DNA of 64,000 nt from Paraspadella gotoi (taxonomy: Eukaryota; Chaetognatha): contig CM119268.1 in NCBI GenBank assembly GCA_051294375.1, positions 19,474,625 through 19,538,624 on the forward strand, written 5' to 3'. The notes under the pieces are model-generated. The model did not search any database. It worked only from the letters and a program-made list of their open reading frames with translations, and was not told the DNA's origin. A program made the position numbers and the translations under genes. Positions within the stretch are counted from its first letter, which is position 1, and the number at the start of each line of letters is the position of its first letter. Of this stretch, positions 1-11,901 are shown in pieces.

Positions 1-33
<33 letters not shown>
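1..33. repeat. (CT)n microsatellite
   Basis: Uninterrupted CT dinucleotide run at the window edge; its true length is unknown because it is cut by the window start. Confidence 0.95.
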
Positions 34-38
<5 letters not shown>

Positions 39-175
39 GTCAAATAATATTTTTCATTTTGTCATCAATCGTCAGAGACGACGCTGAGATTTTCCACCTG
101 CGGATGTGAAAGCAAATGTTTGAAAAGCCAAGTCGCTTATTACATTTCATTTCATCAAACAGCGTCAATGAAGAA

Positions 176-197
176 AATAATAATAATAATAATAATG

Positions 198-268
<71 letters not shown>

Positions 269-359
269 TTTCTAATACTAAGATGATGATATTATTAATA
301 ATAATGATTGATGATTATGATGATAATAATAATGATGATGATGATGATAATGATGATGC

Positions 360-411
<52 letters not shown>

Positions 412-412
412 G
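176..412. repeat. (TAA)n followed by (GAT)n microsatellites
   Basis: A nearly pure AAT/TAA array (about 176-268) passes through a short mixed segment into an ATG/GAT array (about 301-412). In translation this gives poly-Ser or poly-Asp strings, so the long open frame here is a repeat product and not a gene. Confidence 0.95.
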
Positions 413-493
413 ATGACGTCGATGTCAGAGTTGATCCAGCTGAAGGATAAAGGCCAGCTGCGATCGTGAACGAAAAACCCGTCATATCCAGGT

Positions 494-755
494 NNNNNNN
501 NNNNNNNNNNNNNNNNNNNNNNNNNNNNNNNNNNNNNNNNNNNNNNNNNNNNNNNNNNNNNNNNNNNNNNNNNNNNNNNNNNNNNNNNNNNNNNNNNNNN
601 NNNNNNNNNNNNNNNNNNNNNNNNNNNNNNNNNNNNNNNNNNNNNNNNNNNNNNNNNNNNNNNNNNNNNNNNNNNNNNNNNNNNNNNNNNNNNNNNNNNN
701 NNNNNNNNNNNNNNNNNNNNNNNNNNNNNNNNNNNNNNNNNNNNNNNNNNNNNNN
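494..755. other. Assembly gap (262 N)
   Basis: Run of N followed directly by a (CT)n tract (756-788), so the break probably lies in simple sequence. Confidence 0.99.
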
Positions 756-793
<38 letters not shown>

Positions 794-884
794 GTTTTAC
801 ACACAAATTAAACATATGTTTATCTTTCTCAGTTAGCAAAGGGAGAATAAATCTCACTTTAATTTTCAACTCAGATTCAACATC

Positions 885-1316
885 TTATGTTTAATTTAAA
901 AAAAAATAATTAACTAATAATTATTTAATTAATTAATACATCTTGCATTTACATTTACTATAAAAAGAAAAAAACATAATCAATTAGTGAGACAGGTTTT
1001 TTGTTTTTTCCATTTAAACTCATTTCCACAGAAACGATTCCCTCGAATCTTGATTTCCAGCTTAATCACAAACTTTCTTACCCACATACAAAATTTTAGG
1101 TCAATCGCCCCATCCACTCATAAGCAATTGGTGTTCAAATAGTGAAATATAATTTTTTTTTTTCCATTTAAACTCATTTCCACTCGGACGATTCCATCGA
1201 AACTTAATATCCAGTTCAATATTCTTCCATCCAATCACGAGTAATTGGTGGTTTTTGCTAAGGTGACAAAGTGAATTATAAGGTCGGGATCTGCTGATAA
1301 GCAGATCCGACTAAAA
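885..1316 (+). mobile_element. Microsatellite-bearing element copy H1 (Helentron/pearl-like), 3' part
   Basis: The copy starts in a TTAAT-rich stretch, then has CATCTTGCATTTACATTTAC. Two partial core units follow, each marked by AAACTCATTTCCAC and GATTCCATCGAAAC or a close variant. It ends in AGTGAATTATA and the family's terminal hairpin (about 1283-1312), in which GATCTGC and GCAGATC pair across a GATAA-type loop, followed by CTAAAAA. The same order of blocks recurs at 15.87-16.53, 25.86-26.73, 33.6-34.16, 45.35-45.80, 48.28-48.84 and 49.25-49.86 kb. No coding sequence is seen in any copy. Family assignment is by structure only: an inverted-repeat motif shared between the ends, a 3' hairpin, tandem cores of about 180 bp and a GTCY microsatellite. 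Confidence 0.6.
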
Positions 1317-1369
1317 ATTGAACTTTATGCGCTCTCTCTCCCTCTCTCTCTCTCCGCCTCCTCTCTCAT

Positions 1370-1570
1370 TTTTAGCCGGCGCCACGGTCGTCCTCTGCTG
1401 TTTGTAAACAATCTCCCGCCCATCAACTGTTTGCTCCGAATTCTTTCGACAAACTTTTCTTCTGTTTGTTTCGTCTACTTAATGATTTTCTTACGATTCA
1501 AGGGGGTGGGGGCGGGGGGCGGGGGGCGGAAGCGGTAGGGTTTGGGTGCTTAGGAGAAGGCAATGACATT
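1370..1570. promoter_or_regulatory. G-rich, CpG-containing island with quadruplex-forming run
   Basis: A locally GC-rich stretch in AT-rich surroundings. It holds a forkhead-like GTAAACAA site near 1405 and, at about 1502-1530, at least four runs of five or more G separated by single bases, a canonical G-quadruplex and Sp/KLF-type sequence. No TATA box or convincing downstream exon is visible, so a promoter role is only possible. Confidence 0.25.
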
Positions 1571-2104
1571 TTGAGCGCCGAATGACTTTCGCCTTGTTTT
1601 TTAAGTACAACGAGTTTTTTTTCACTTTTGGAGACTGAAATCGTCGTTAGCCACGTTTTTAATTTGTTGGTGATGAAATCACTTGCTCTAACATTTTTTG
1701 TTTTTATAGAAATTGTGGAAAAAAATCTATATTTAATGATTTTTGAGAGAAAGAGAGAGAGAGAGAGAGAAAATCTGTCAATTATTCAATCATTACATTA
1801 TCAAAATCAATCAATTTATTAGTTATCTTATACAATCTAATTTTTCAATCAATCAATTTTATTACTGAATTAATTAATTATTTTAATCAATTAATCAATC
1901 AGGATCATATCACATCTTTATTCGGGCAATTTACTTGTTCATGTTCGCCATCATCGTCGTCGTTGCTTTTGTCGTGTCATTGACGAAAAGCACCTTAAAA
2001 CAAACATTTTGTATCAAATTTAATTAAAATTCTGTATGTAATTAATTAAATTAATTACCGCCTATTGATCGTCGGCAGATCACGACACTTGTTGCTCAAC
2101 ACTT

Positions 2105-2590
2105 GTTTATTTTCTTATCTATCCTTATTTCTTTCTTTCTTTCTTTTTCCTAGTACGTTTTCTTTCTTTCCTTATTTTCTTTTTTTCTTTCTTTCTTTCT
2201 TTCTTTATCTTTCTTTTCTTTCTTTCTTTCTTTCTTTCTTTCTTTTTTCTTCGATTTCTCCCTCGTGCATGCTCTCCTTTCTTTCTTTCTTTCCTTTTTT
2301 CTTTCTTCTCCTTTCCTTATTTTTTTCTCTTCCTTCATTTCTTCTTCTATCTCTTCTTTCTTTACTTCTTCTCATCACTTCTTTCTTTCTTTCGTTTTTT
2401 CTTTCTTTCCTTTCCCTATATTTCTTTGTATCTCCCATCTACCTTTCCTGTTCTCTTCTCCCTCCGTCCCTCTCCTCTTCTCCCATCCCCTCTTCCCCCT
2501 CTCGCTCTCTCTCTCTCTCTCCTCTCTCTCCTCTCTCTCTCGTCCTCTGCTCTCTCTACCTCTCTCTCTCCTCTCTCTCTTCCTCACTCC
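2105..2590 (+). repeat. Pyrimidine-rich (TTTC)n/(CT)n tract
   Basis: Degenerate TTTC array grading into CT. It is the mirror of the GAAA/GA tract at 14935-15860. Long open frames here encode only Phe/Leu/Ser on one strand and Lys/Glu/Arg on the other. Confidence 0.9.
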
Positions 2591-2599
2591 CCTAACGGG

Positions 2600-3290
2600 C
2601 TAGCTTACTTTGAACGTTTCTGTCTTTTTCTCTCACGCCCATCATCAAAGACTGACATCTGCAGTAGATTTGAGGTCGCATACCTTTTTGAAAAGATGGA
2701 CCGTCAATTGCGGTTTATTGTTGCGTTGTCATCGCTCGCCGTCATTTTCATCCGTCCCCGCCGTCATCGCTCTCCGTCCCACCTTGTCTTTCGTCGCTTT
2801 TCATCGTCGCCCCCGCTCACCCTTGCCTCTCCTCGTGCGTCATCCCACTCGCTCGCCGTCATTGCTCCCACCTCGTCTGACCCCGTTCATTTGTTCCATT
2901 GCTCATAGCGCCGTCATTGTCTCTCTTCCTCACCTCACTCGTCGCCGTCACCCTCCTGTCACCTTCGGTCCCGCCCCCGTCCATCCCCTGTCCACCTAGT
3001 CGCCGTCAATCTGTCTTTCGTCGGTCATCGATCCGTCGCCCCTGCTTCACCTTGTCTCTCCGTTCGTCGTCATTTCGTTCGCCGTCATTACTTCGCTTTT
3101 TACGTTTTGAATCGTTTTTTAGTCCGGCCACCCTCCCTCGCCTTTATTTCATTACGTTTCACCCCTCCGTACCACCATTGTCACCCCGCCAGTCTTCCTC
3201 CGCTCTCACTGTTCATCTCGCTCCGTCGTTGCTTGTCCCGTTTTTTATTTTTCCACCAACCGAATCCAGTAAATAACATGAGACTGCCAT
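2600..3290 (+). repeat. Degenerate CCGTCAT/CGTCGC-rich tract
   Basis: Irregular repeats of the CGTCAT/CCGTCA type. This is the noisy mirror of the cleaner GACGATGAC array at 14530-14835; the extra bases break up what is a regular trinucleotide-like array on the other arm. Confidence 0.75.
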
Positions 3291-3539
3291 AACTAAAATT
3301 ACAAAGCAACAATGCCACCGGACGTGCAATGGACACTCGTGAATCGATCACAGCTAACTTCTCCAACAAATGCCCCTATCATGCACCTGAAGTACACGTT
3401 GACTTTAGTTTCTTAATCGCCGACAAACCCCCCCACACTTCTAACAACGTATTTTTACCTGCCTTCAATTTGGTTCTAGATAACGAATACCCTACTTACA
3501 ACCGCAACCCCCGATCTACCTTTTCGTCCTTTCCACATT

Positions 3540-3905
3540 TCTCCGCTGGGTTACGAAAAACAGCGCGTAGAGTGAAAATAATTAATAAATTCTTGGTAAC
3601 TATACTGTACCAGCTTTACAATAAAATAATATTTGCCAACCTACTCGGTAATAAAATGTTCATAAAAATAGCTAATAAACAAAACTAATAAAAACAAAAT
3701 AGCAATCGTGGAAGCTAAAGGCGAACAAAATAAACCTGCCAGCAGCATCGGGAGTGGTCCTGCCCGCTAGCAACGCTGCCCGGAGATACTGCGGGCGGCC
3801 GTGCTCGCCGTTTCTGCCCGCAGCTGCCGTCTCCCACTGCAGCAGCGCGGCCATCAAAAATTCTGACTTTAAACTTGGGTCAAGGAAGAAGCATGTCTGA
3901 AGGGT
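3540..3905 (+). repeat. GC-rich inset, mirrored at 13919-14250
   Basis: An AT-rich flank and a GC-rich block (about 3735-3860, with GCAGC/CTGC-rich pairing potential) that reappears in reverse complement at 13945-14080. The left version has extra C, A or G bases at many positions. No identity is recognised. Confidence 0.7.
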
Positions 3906-4430
3906 GGAATTAGAGGCAGAAAAGAGAGGAGAGAGAAGGATACGAGAGATAACAGCAGAGAGAGAGAACCCTCTACGCGCGGAGAGGACGCGACAGAGAC
4001 GAGACCGCAGCAGCGGGATGCAGCCAGCTTCGGCCTGTGGCGCACGGCCAGCGCGAGCAGCGCGCGAGCGCCCGCGAGGCGGAGAGAGGCCGAGACGAGA
4101 GAGAAAGATGAGAGAACCGAGATAAGAGGGAAGACGCTAGAACTAGAGCTCGTGACGAACAAGCCCGAGCCGTTTTTTTAAAAATAAAGTAATTTTCTCT
4201 TAAAATCTTTTACCGGGGGGCCCTCCCCCCCAAGGTACGAATCGATGGCAATCATTGTTAATATTAAGTATTTTAAAAAAATCCGACCATAAATAGGGGC
4301 TAGCCGCCCACTCAATGGCGGTGAGTCAATAAATTTAGAGTGCATACATGCTCTCAAACGAATATTTAGACATTTTAAGAACTACTTTCAATGGACAAAA
4401 ACAATTTCTTAACTATGGCTCGTATACCCT
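3906..4430. other. Segment present only in left palindrome arm
   Basis: GA-rich then GC-rich then AT-rich sequence that lies opposite a 10-N gap at 13909-13918 in the right arm. The real sequence behind that gap is therefore probably about 0.5 kb. No gene is recognised. Confidence 0.6.
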
Positions 4431-5110
4431 AGTAATTATTTTTTAATATTCTTATTTATAGGCATTAGGAAAGCACCAAAAATGTTTTTTGAATTTAATT
4501 TTAAGGGACCAGACTCAGATAGCTCATTAAAAAGTTGTCTACACAAAAGTATGATTCCTTTTTAAAATATTTTACGCATAGAGCTGTTGTTCAAAAAATA
4601 AGAAAACTATAAGATAAATCAATCACTCTCATCATTTAAACGTAATGAATCTCTTTAAAAGCTGCTAGATTATAATTTCTCTGTTTTTAACTTTTTATGC
4701 TTCTATTGCAAGAATCCATCCAAAACAATTTTAACAGATTTTAAAAAAACTAGTATTTCTCTGCTCTATCTAGTAGGTAATTTATCATTTATCCCAACTT
4801 ACCATACACTCTACTGGTCATGCATCAGATTGATTTTAACGCCTGTACTCATTAAGCATTTAAATTCATCGGCATGAGTGCGCTTACGCATTAATTAGAA
4901 AATATTAATTCAAAATCGTCGGAAATCCACCCCTCTTGCAAGATTTTTGCCATAGAAGATCTTTTCCTGGCAAATCTGACTCCGCGGTGAAAAACTCTTA
5001 GAATATCCGATCGTTAGCTCCTCTTTACTCTTACTTTTTAAAAAGAAAATTTTTTACCCAAAATGCGCACTAGACTGTCACTTTTACCATGGATCGTATT
5101 CTCTCAAAAA
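4430..5110 (-). repeat. AT-rich repeat family E, copy mirrored at 13325-13905
   Basis: Shares blocks with 13325-13905 (inverted) and with 42360-43250. Hallmarks are a GATTCYGATARAGCATAAAAAG-type block and a TTTGTGTAGACAACTTTTTA-like block, both read on the opposite strand here. No coding capacity. Confidence 0.6.
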
Positions 5111-7155
5111 ACCACAATAAAATGGTAAACGAAACAGATTTTGGACCGAGCCTTCAGACACTATTGCCCCAAAGGATCCAAAATTGGAACCTCAATTTGA
5201 ACTAGGAAACATACCCTCCCCGCCTCACATTTTATTATCGTTTTCAAGGCGCACAAAACCAATCCCCTTTCACTTTCTATATAAATCAGAGACCTGGAAA
5301 ATTTTTCCGCTCCAGTAAGCCAGTTCTAGTCTAGTACTCTGGCTGGTTTGATATCAAAAGATGCTTGATTGATTTCGACAATGAGGAAAAAAAATCGGCC
5401 CGAGCCCTTCCAGATGCCAACACACGGATCGGAATTCACAGTGTATACAACCCTTTTCAATATCCAGCAGTGACTATTACCTCTTACCCTCCAGTTCGCA
5501 TCCCCTTCTTCTCTCACTCACGTGACGTCCTCGCCCTTCTCTACTTCTGTCCCCTCCCTGGTCAGCTCCCAGCATCTTGTCTCAATGCTATCACCCTTCC
5601 AGAAATCATAAAAAATATAATACTCGTACTTCCATGATAAATGCATAAAACATTCACTAAACGAATTAAGACTACATAGAACGAAGACATCGAAATGCAG
5701 ATAAGAGATGAAAAGAAGAAAAAAGAAAAAAACTATGAATATGAGAAGATAAAGATGCTGTAGCAAGAGTAGAGATTAGACCAGATTACTTTAAAAAAAG
5801 AAACAGAAAAAAACATAATGCAATTTAAGGGTGCTAGGACACGGGTTGTTTAGATATATTAGTGTGATCCATTTCAAACTCATCCACCCCGGCAAAAAGC
5901 GAGTGTTCTCCTCGAAATCGGTCATGGATTTCGCAGCTTGAACAGGGTCCAAGACGCAGCGAAAATTTGCGAGATATCTGAGAGAAAGAAAGACGGCCGA
6001 CGCTAAAACAATAATCAAATTATTTTTATGCGTGGTTTACCGAGAAGATCAGACTTCAACTCGACAATACCTGAACTCTATAAATAGATATAAATTGAGG
6101 GTTCTCCTATAGATTTCAAAGATGCTAAGGAACTATTCGCATATATTGCTCTTATCGTAGTTTTCGGTTTCCCGGTCTGTCTCGTTAGACATCCGACCTG
6201 CTCTTCGCGTCAGTCGCTCGCCAGAAAACCCGCGACCACTTCCAATTAAAATAATGTTCACAGTATACAAATATAATACTATCCCCATCGACCAATACCA
6301 AACGTTTCCCACGAGCGTAAAAAATTATTAACAGCGTTCTGTTTAATAGAGCTCTCTATCACAGTGATACTCTCACAGCATAGTAGTCGCGGATATGTAT
6401 ACTTTCTTCTACAGTGCTTCCTGCGGCTCTGCTTCGATACAGCAATTCCCGCAGCTCAAATAAGTCTCTATCTGGTCAATCTCTCTCTTTTCATCGGTCT
6501 GGCTCTCTCTTCTCCCCTTCCTCCTCCTCTCTCTTTCTCTCCTTCTTCCTCTCCTCTCCTCTTTCTCTCTCTCTCCCTCCTCTCTCTCCTCCCTTCTTCT
6601 CTCCTCCTCTCTTCTCTCATTTCAATCTCCTCTCCTCCTTTTCTCTCTTCCTTCTATATTCTTGTTCTATTAAAATTCCCGGTCTAAAAAATTCCCTTAA
6701 CCTATCTTTTTTCTAAATTTCCCTGTGTCTTCCCCCATTATGAGACCTATTCCCGTCGGCGACTGAATAATGGACTCAAGCCATCGGGGGGCAAATGCGG
6801 CGGAACAGGTGAGTTGAGGGGTTGAGGAGGTTGCACGGTTACAAGTGGGCGTAGGGGCCGGTGTGCAAAAGCTATGCAGCAACCATAAAGGACTAAGAAG
6901 ACCCTAGTTTAAACCCCATCTTCCTCGCGGAGACATTGCTAGAAACACCCGAGAGAGCGAGTTTGGTGATCTTTCTAGGACCCTGCAAAAATTCTGCCTC
7001 GGTCTCTCTCTCTCCTCTGCTCTCCTCTCTCCCTCACCTCTCTCTCTCGTCTCTTCTCTCTCTCTCTTCTCCTCTCTCTCTCTCTCTCTCACCTTTCCCC
7101 CTCTCTCTCTTTTCTCTTTCGGCCTGTTAAACAATCTCGCCCCGGCCCCGATCAA
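5111..7155. other. No gene seen; CT-rich tracts
   Basis: Mixed sequence with pyrimidine tracts at about 6480-6640 and 7000-7115. It lies in the noisy arm opposite the two large gaps of the right arm (12704-13060 and 13147-13324). Open frames are short and not recognisable. Confidence 0.5.
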
Positions 7156-7848
7156 GCTGATTTAATCGGTCTTCACGGTCGGGCCGTCAACAAACCGCGG
7201 AGGTACATCGACCCGGCTCTTTCTCGCTGAAAAATTCTCCTAAATAAACCTTCTCTTTCCAAGTTTTTCAATCCGTCCTCCTGTGGTCTTTCAAATATCG
7301 TTTTCACCCTTACTTTAAATTTAATTATTTGACTATCATGTTTTGATCCTTAAAAACCCGATCTATCAATTGAGAGAGGTGTGTATTGAAAGTGGTTTTT
7401 TCGATTTCGCCCGGGTTCGGACTAATGAAAGTTGTCAGGTTTCTTTGTGTCATAAAGTTACTTTTGCCCAATTTACCGCTCAGCAATACGTCTATTCTAA
7501 TTTGAATTATTTCCCCTGAGTAATATTTCAAAAAATATCTTACTCTGAGTAGAGAAGTAATGTTTCATTATGTTAAATGAACGGTGACGTTATATTCACA
7601 AATTTCATTAATTAGAAAGCCCAAGGCGAAAAATAGGAGTTAGACGTAATAACCATATCCTCGTTCGCTAAGAGGTCATAATTTTAATTAGACTTAATAT
7701 TACCGTTGTAGATATCTCTCTGATTCAAACATCGAGAAAACAATTTTTCTGCCGTGTCATAGAGGAGAATTAGGCCAAGTTAAAATTACCCGGCACAATG
7801 GCTAGAAGTATGGACCTGTACAATAATCGCCTTGTTTAGTATTAAAGC

Positions 7849-8360
7849 TTGAGAGGAAACCGCTGCAATCACCAAGATGGCTCAGAGAATGCGTGACAAT
7901 TAACTAGTTATAATAAAGCTTGAGAGGAATCGCTAACTCAGCATGCGCACATGGAACGCATTGGCTGACGAATAAGTATTCAAAAGTTTGAGAGAACCCG
8001 CTAAACACAGGACTGGCAGGAGTATGTGTCGACAATAATATTACACTATTTTTGGAGGATGGAAATCGCTCCGTAGCCACCGATTTTTAATTTGTTTGCA
8101 GATGAGGCATTATAAATTAAAAGAGCTTCGAGCAGGACACCGCTAACCATCAGCTGAGCCATGATGCGATCTAGGTAGCATAAACCTATTTTCGTTTAAA
8201 GCAGAGATATATCTAAAGCATTAGAAATTGTTGGGGAAAAGAGAGGAAAACCGCTAATACACAGTAATGTGGCAAGGAGCTATTGGTGTACAAATTGATA
8301 CTAGTTATTGAAACCTTGAGAAGAAGGGACGAGCGCAGAACCGCTGAACACAGGATGGCG
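7849..8360 (-). repeat. Degraded mirror of the 55-bp tandem array
   Basis: About seven spaced occurrences of GCTTGAGAGGAA..CCGCT-like sequence, at about 7849, 7918, 7988, 8060, 8131, 8245 and 8324. Spacing is about 70 to 115 bp and each copy has unique extra bases. The reverse complement at 11554-11901 is an almost perfect 55-bp array. Confidence 0.7.
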
Positions 8361-8399
8361 CGAAGAGATGGTGCATGAACCGACGGAGATTGAAGGCAG

Positions 8400-9240
8400 T
8401 AGACGCGCTGAAATTGCAGTGATCGGGAGCGAGAAGAGAAGATAGAAGAAGCGAGAGAAAAGTACCGCAGAAGAAAAGGACGAAGGAGAAAGGCTGCGAT
8501 GATGCAGAGGAGGGCAGGGACGATGGAGGAAATGAAAAGAGAGGGAAAGTTAAAGGAGGAAAGAAAAGAGAGCAAAGCAAAGGCAGGAAACGTAATAGGA
8601 AGGGAGAGACATAAGAAAAGAAGAGAGGAAGAAAAGAGAGTAAAGAAAAAGGAGGGAAAGGAGAAAACGAAGAGGTAAGGCGATGAGGAGAAGACAAGAG
8701 AATAAGCATAGGGCCAGTAGAGAAGGAAAAAGAGAGAGAAGCCAGGACAGAACGAAGGAGACGGAGGAACGATGCGGAGCGAGAGAGAGAGGACGACGAG
8801 AGCATGACAACGACGATGAACCAGATGAACCACGCACAACCAGACCAGCAGTACCAAGAACCAAGAAAGACCAGAACATATGACTCGGAGAAGACAGAGA
8901 AGAAGAAAAAAGGAAGAGACTATTGAACAAAAACAGCCAAATACTCAAATCCAAGCTAAAACAGGACAATCTGACCGACATTAGTCATCACACATACCCA
9001 TCATTATACTGTCCCGGACCATAGCGCTCTCATCTCTCTACTTCTCTCTCTTCTCTCATTCTAACTCTCATCTCTCATCTCATCTCTCTCTCTCTTTTCT
9101 CCCTCAACAACTCCCTTGCTATCCTTGACAACGATAACAACAACACCTCTGCCCACAACCTCCGTCTTTTCAACAGATGTGAAAAAATCCCACAAATTTT
9201 AACCAACACATCCAACTACATACTCATAAATAGAATAATA
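8400..9240. repeat. Purine-rich tract, then mixed insert
   Basis: GA-rich from about 8400 to 8960, matching the pyrimidine tract at 11160-11550, followed by CT/AAC-rich sequence with no counterpart in the right arm. No gene. Confidence 0.6.
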
Positions 9241-10189
9241 TGATAGATTAATGCTGAATACGGGAGTGAAAGGTGGGAAAACCAGAATTATAAAAAAAGA
9301 ATGAAATGGTAGATAAGATTTTACAACAACACACCCTTATCCTATAAAAAAAGTCGGATACAAAAAAACAAGGATTGACAAAGGAGTAAAAACAAGGTAA
9401 TAGAAACTGACAACAATTTAGTAAACGAAAAAAAATGAAGTAAAGCAACCGGGAACAGGCCCTTATTTTGTCCTAAAAGATGCTTTAAATATACTTAATA
9501 ACATTCATATATTTAACAATCTAGTTTTAAGGTACTGTTTCATATAAAAGTATTAGAGTTAATCGGAATACCCTGGCGCGCTTTTCGAGAAAAAGACGCG
9601 GAGCCGGCACAGCATAGCGAGACTAGAAACAGGTAAGACAGTCGCCGAGGAAGATCACTGTCACGAGTCATGAATAAGCGGAGAAAAAAAGGAAAAGGTG
9701 AGGAAAGGAAAATAGTGAGAGGTTTTTTCGAATATATTGATACTGCGGAGGCAGAATAAGATAGTTCAGGACCCGTCGCATTCTGTATGTGTCCACCTCT
9801 CGAGCCGTTGACGATCGAACCACGCTCCTCTAACGCTGCACGAAATAAAGTCCATGAATCATACTCTTTGAGGTAGGCGGGGGGAACGGAGGCGGGGGAT
9901 GGAACGGGGGCGTTTTTCCTTGACTTTGTTCTCTTTTCCCAGTTCTTGCCTCGTCTATCCTCTTCTTGTTCCTTGGTGACATCTACCTTTTACAATTTCC
10001 TACCATGAGTCTCTCTCTATCATATAATACTCTCTTTACATTCTAATCACTACGTTCACCCGTAACCATTGCTTGTATCTAATTTATTTCGTTATAAGTC
10101 CAAGATCAACATTTATATAATTAGGGTTGGTAAGATTTGGCTGTTTCAATTTAAAAGAAGTTCTAGAGAACAAAGACGAGAGGCGTGAG

Positions 10190-10684
10190 GAAAGAGCCAG
10201 AGAGAAGAGAGATGGCCGTGTGCCCGATCGCACCCAACACGCCCAGCCCGCTGGGGGAGTTCATAGAGCAGCCACGGCGACGTGACGCGCCTGATCTCGG
10301 TGGAGACGAGGCACCGTGAGAATCGAAGAGAGACCGAGAGAGAGAGAGACGACGCGCTATGGTTCGAAGAATGGAGGCGGAGTACTTAAGTCAGTCGCAG
10401 GATTGTCTTTTTTACTTTGATGCAGCTATTTGCGCAGTTTTTGCTTCAAATAGTCTCTCTCTTCTCGTTTCTCTGCTACTCTCTGACGTCTATGTCTCTG
10501 TTCTCTGTCTGTCTCTGTCTGCCTGCCTCTCTGCTCTCTCTCTCTCTCTTCGCTCTCTCTCTATCTCTCTCTCTTCTCTATCTCTCTCTATCTCTTCCTC
10601 TCTCTCTCTCTCTCTCTCCTCTCTCTATCTCTCTCTCTCTCTCTCNNNNNNNNNNNNNNNNNNNNNNNNNCCTCTCTCTTTCTC
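10190..10684. other. Centre (turn-round region) of the palindrome
   Basis: Begins GA-rich and GC-rich (10190-10350), passes through unique sequence near 10360-10450 and ends in a (CT)n array containing a 25-N gap (10646-10670). The arms start to match immediately outside, with the GAAGTTCTA block at about 10157-10165 and its complement at about 10687-10695. Confidence 0.6.
10500..10684 (+). repeat. (CT)n array with 25-N gap
   Basis: Impure CTCTCT/TATCTC array; N at 10646-10670. The Ser/Leu open frames across it are repeat translations. Confidence 0.9.
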
Positions 10685-11159
10685 TTAGAACTTCTTTTAA
10701 ATTGAAAACCAAATTTACCAACCTAATTATATAAATGTATCTTGGACTAAAACGAAATAAATTACACAATGGTACGTACGTATGTTAATTAAAGAAGTAA
10801 TATAACTTTAAAAGTATGTCCACCCGTTTCCTCAAAATATGATTCTGACTTTATTCCCCTTCGACGAACCGCTCTACGTCGACGGGTCCTGACTTTTTCT
10901 CCCTCCAGTTCTTTGCCTTCTCTATTTCCTTTCCTCCCTTTCCTTTTTCTCCCTTTCATCTTACATCTCTTCTTCCGCTTCTTCCTTTTCTAGCTTCCTA
11001 TCTTCCGGCTCTCTTTTTCAAAAGCGCCCAGTTTCCGTTACTCCTAAATATTTATACCTAAAAACTAATTTAATTATGAATTTATTAAGAATTAAAGCTC
11101 TTTTAGGAAAATAAGGGCCTTTCGGCTTTCTTCAATTTTTTTCTTTAATTTTCAGTTCT

Positions 11160-11550
11160 ATTACTTTTTCTCTTTTTCTTTGTTTTTTTTCCGACTTTTT
11201 AATAATTGTTTTTTATCTCACCTTCATTTTTATTTCTTTTCACCTTTCCTCCCTTTCATATCCTACCTTTCCTCCCTTTTCTTTTCTCTTTTCCTCCCTT
11301 TTTTTTCCTCGCTTACCTTCGTTTTCTTTCCTCCTTTTTCTTTACTCTTTTCCTCCCTTTTCTTTCTTATCTTCCTTCCTTTACTTTCCTCCCTTTGCTT
11401 TCCTCTCTTTTCTTTCCTCCCTTTACTTTCCTCTCTTTTCTTTCCTCCATCGCCTGCCCTCTCAGCTTCTCCTCCTTTTTCTTCTGGGATTTCTCTTTCT
11501 TTTCTTTCCTCCCCGAATGCATTTCACGGTTACGCCTTCATCTCCGTCGG
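11160..11550 (+). repeat. Pyrimidine-rich TTTCCTCCC tract
   Basis: Irregular TTTCCTCCC/TTTCTTTCC units. Phe/Leu/Ser-only open frames, no gene. Confidence 0.85.
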
Positions 11551-11553
11551 TTT

Positions 11554-11901
11554 ATCACCATCTCTGCCATCTGTGTCAGCGGTTCCTCTCAAGCTTTAAT
11601 ACTTTATTGTCACCATCTCTGCCATCTGTGTTAGCGGTTCCTCTCAAGCTTTAATACTTTATTGTCACCATCTCTGCCATCTGTGTTAGCGGTTCCTCTC
11701 AAGCTTTAATACTTTATTGTCACCATCTCTGCCATCTGTGTTAGCGGTTCCTCTCAAGCTTTAATACTTTATTGTCACCATCTTTGCCATCTGAGTTAGC
11801 GATTCCTCTCAAGCTTTAATACTTTATTGTCACCATCTCTGCCATCTGTGTCAGCGGTTCCTCTCAAGCTTTAATACTTTATTGTCATCATCTCTACCAT
11901 C
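11554..11901 (+). repeat. 55-bp tandem minisatellite, about 6.3 copies
   Basis: Units begin GCGGTTCCTCTCAAGC at 11579, 11634, 11689, 11744, 11799 and 11854, an exact 55-bp period. A partial unit precedes them (from 11554) and the array ends near 11901. Units 2 to 4 are almost identical and the fifth carries substitutions. 55 is not a multiple of three and stops occur, so it is not a coding repeat. Confidence 0.95.

Larger units (their letters stand above)
1768..10190. repeat. Left arm of a giant imperfect palindrome
   Basis: Read as reverse complement, this segment follows the right arm block by block: 1770-1860 with 16070-16165; 1930-2110 with 15865-16030; 2585-2760 with 14740-14935; 3540-3905 with 13919-14250; 4470-5110 with 13325-13905; 7160-7560 with 12075-12360; 7565-7860 with 11880-12070; 7850-8390 with 11555-11900; 9240-9620 with 11000-11245; 10070-10165 with 10685-10760. 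The differences are mostly extra single bases or short insertions in this arm. Motifs that are clean on the right, and clean in other copies of the window, are corrupted here. Two segments are present only here: about 3906-4430 (opposite a 10-N gap) and about 8900-9240. Confidence 0.85.

Noticed and set aside
2065-3290. Ser/Pro/Leu-rich open frames up to 176 codons
   Set aside because: They lie in the probable noisy palindrome arm and derive from TTTC, CT and CGTCAT repeats.
9080-9210. Possible sequencing-adapter remnant inside the left arm (CATCTCTCTCTCTC near AACAACAAC)
   Set aside because: Only a short CT/AAC resemblance; CT and AAC repeats are common here and the position is not at the palindrome centre.
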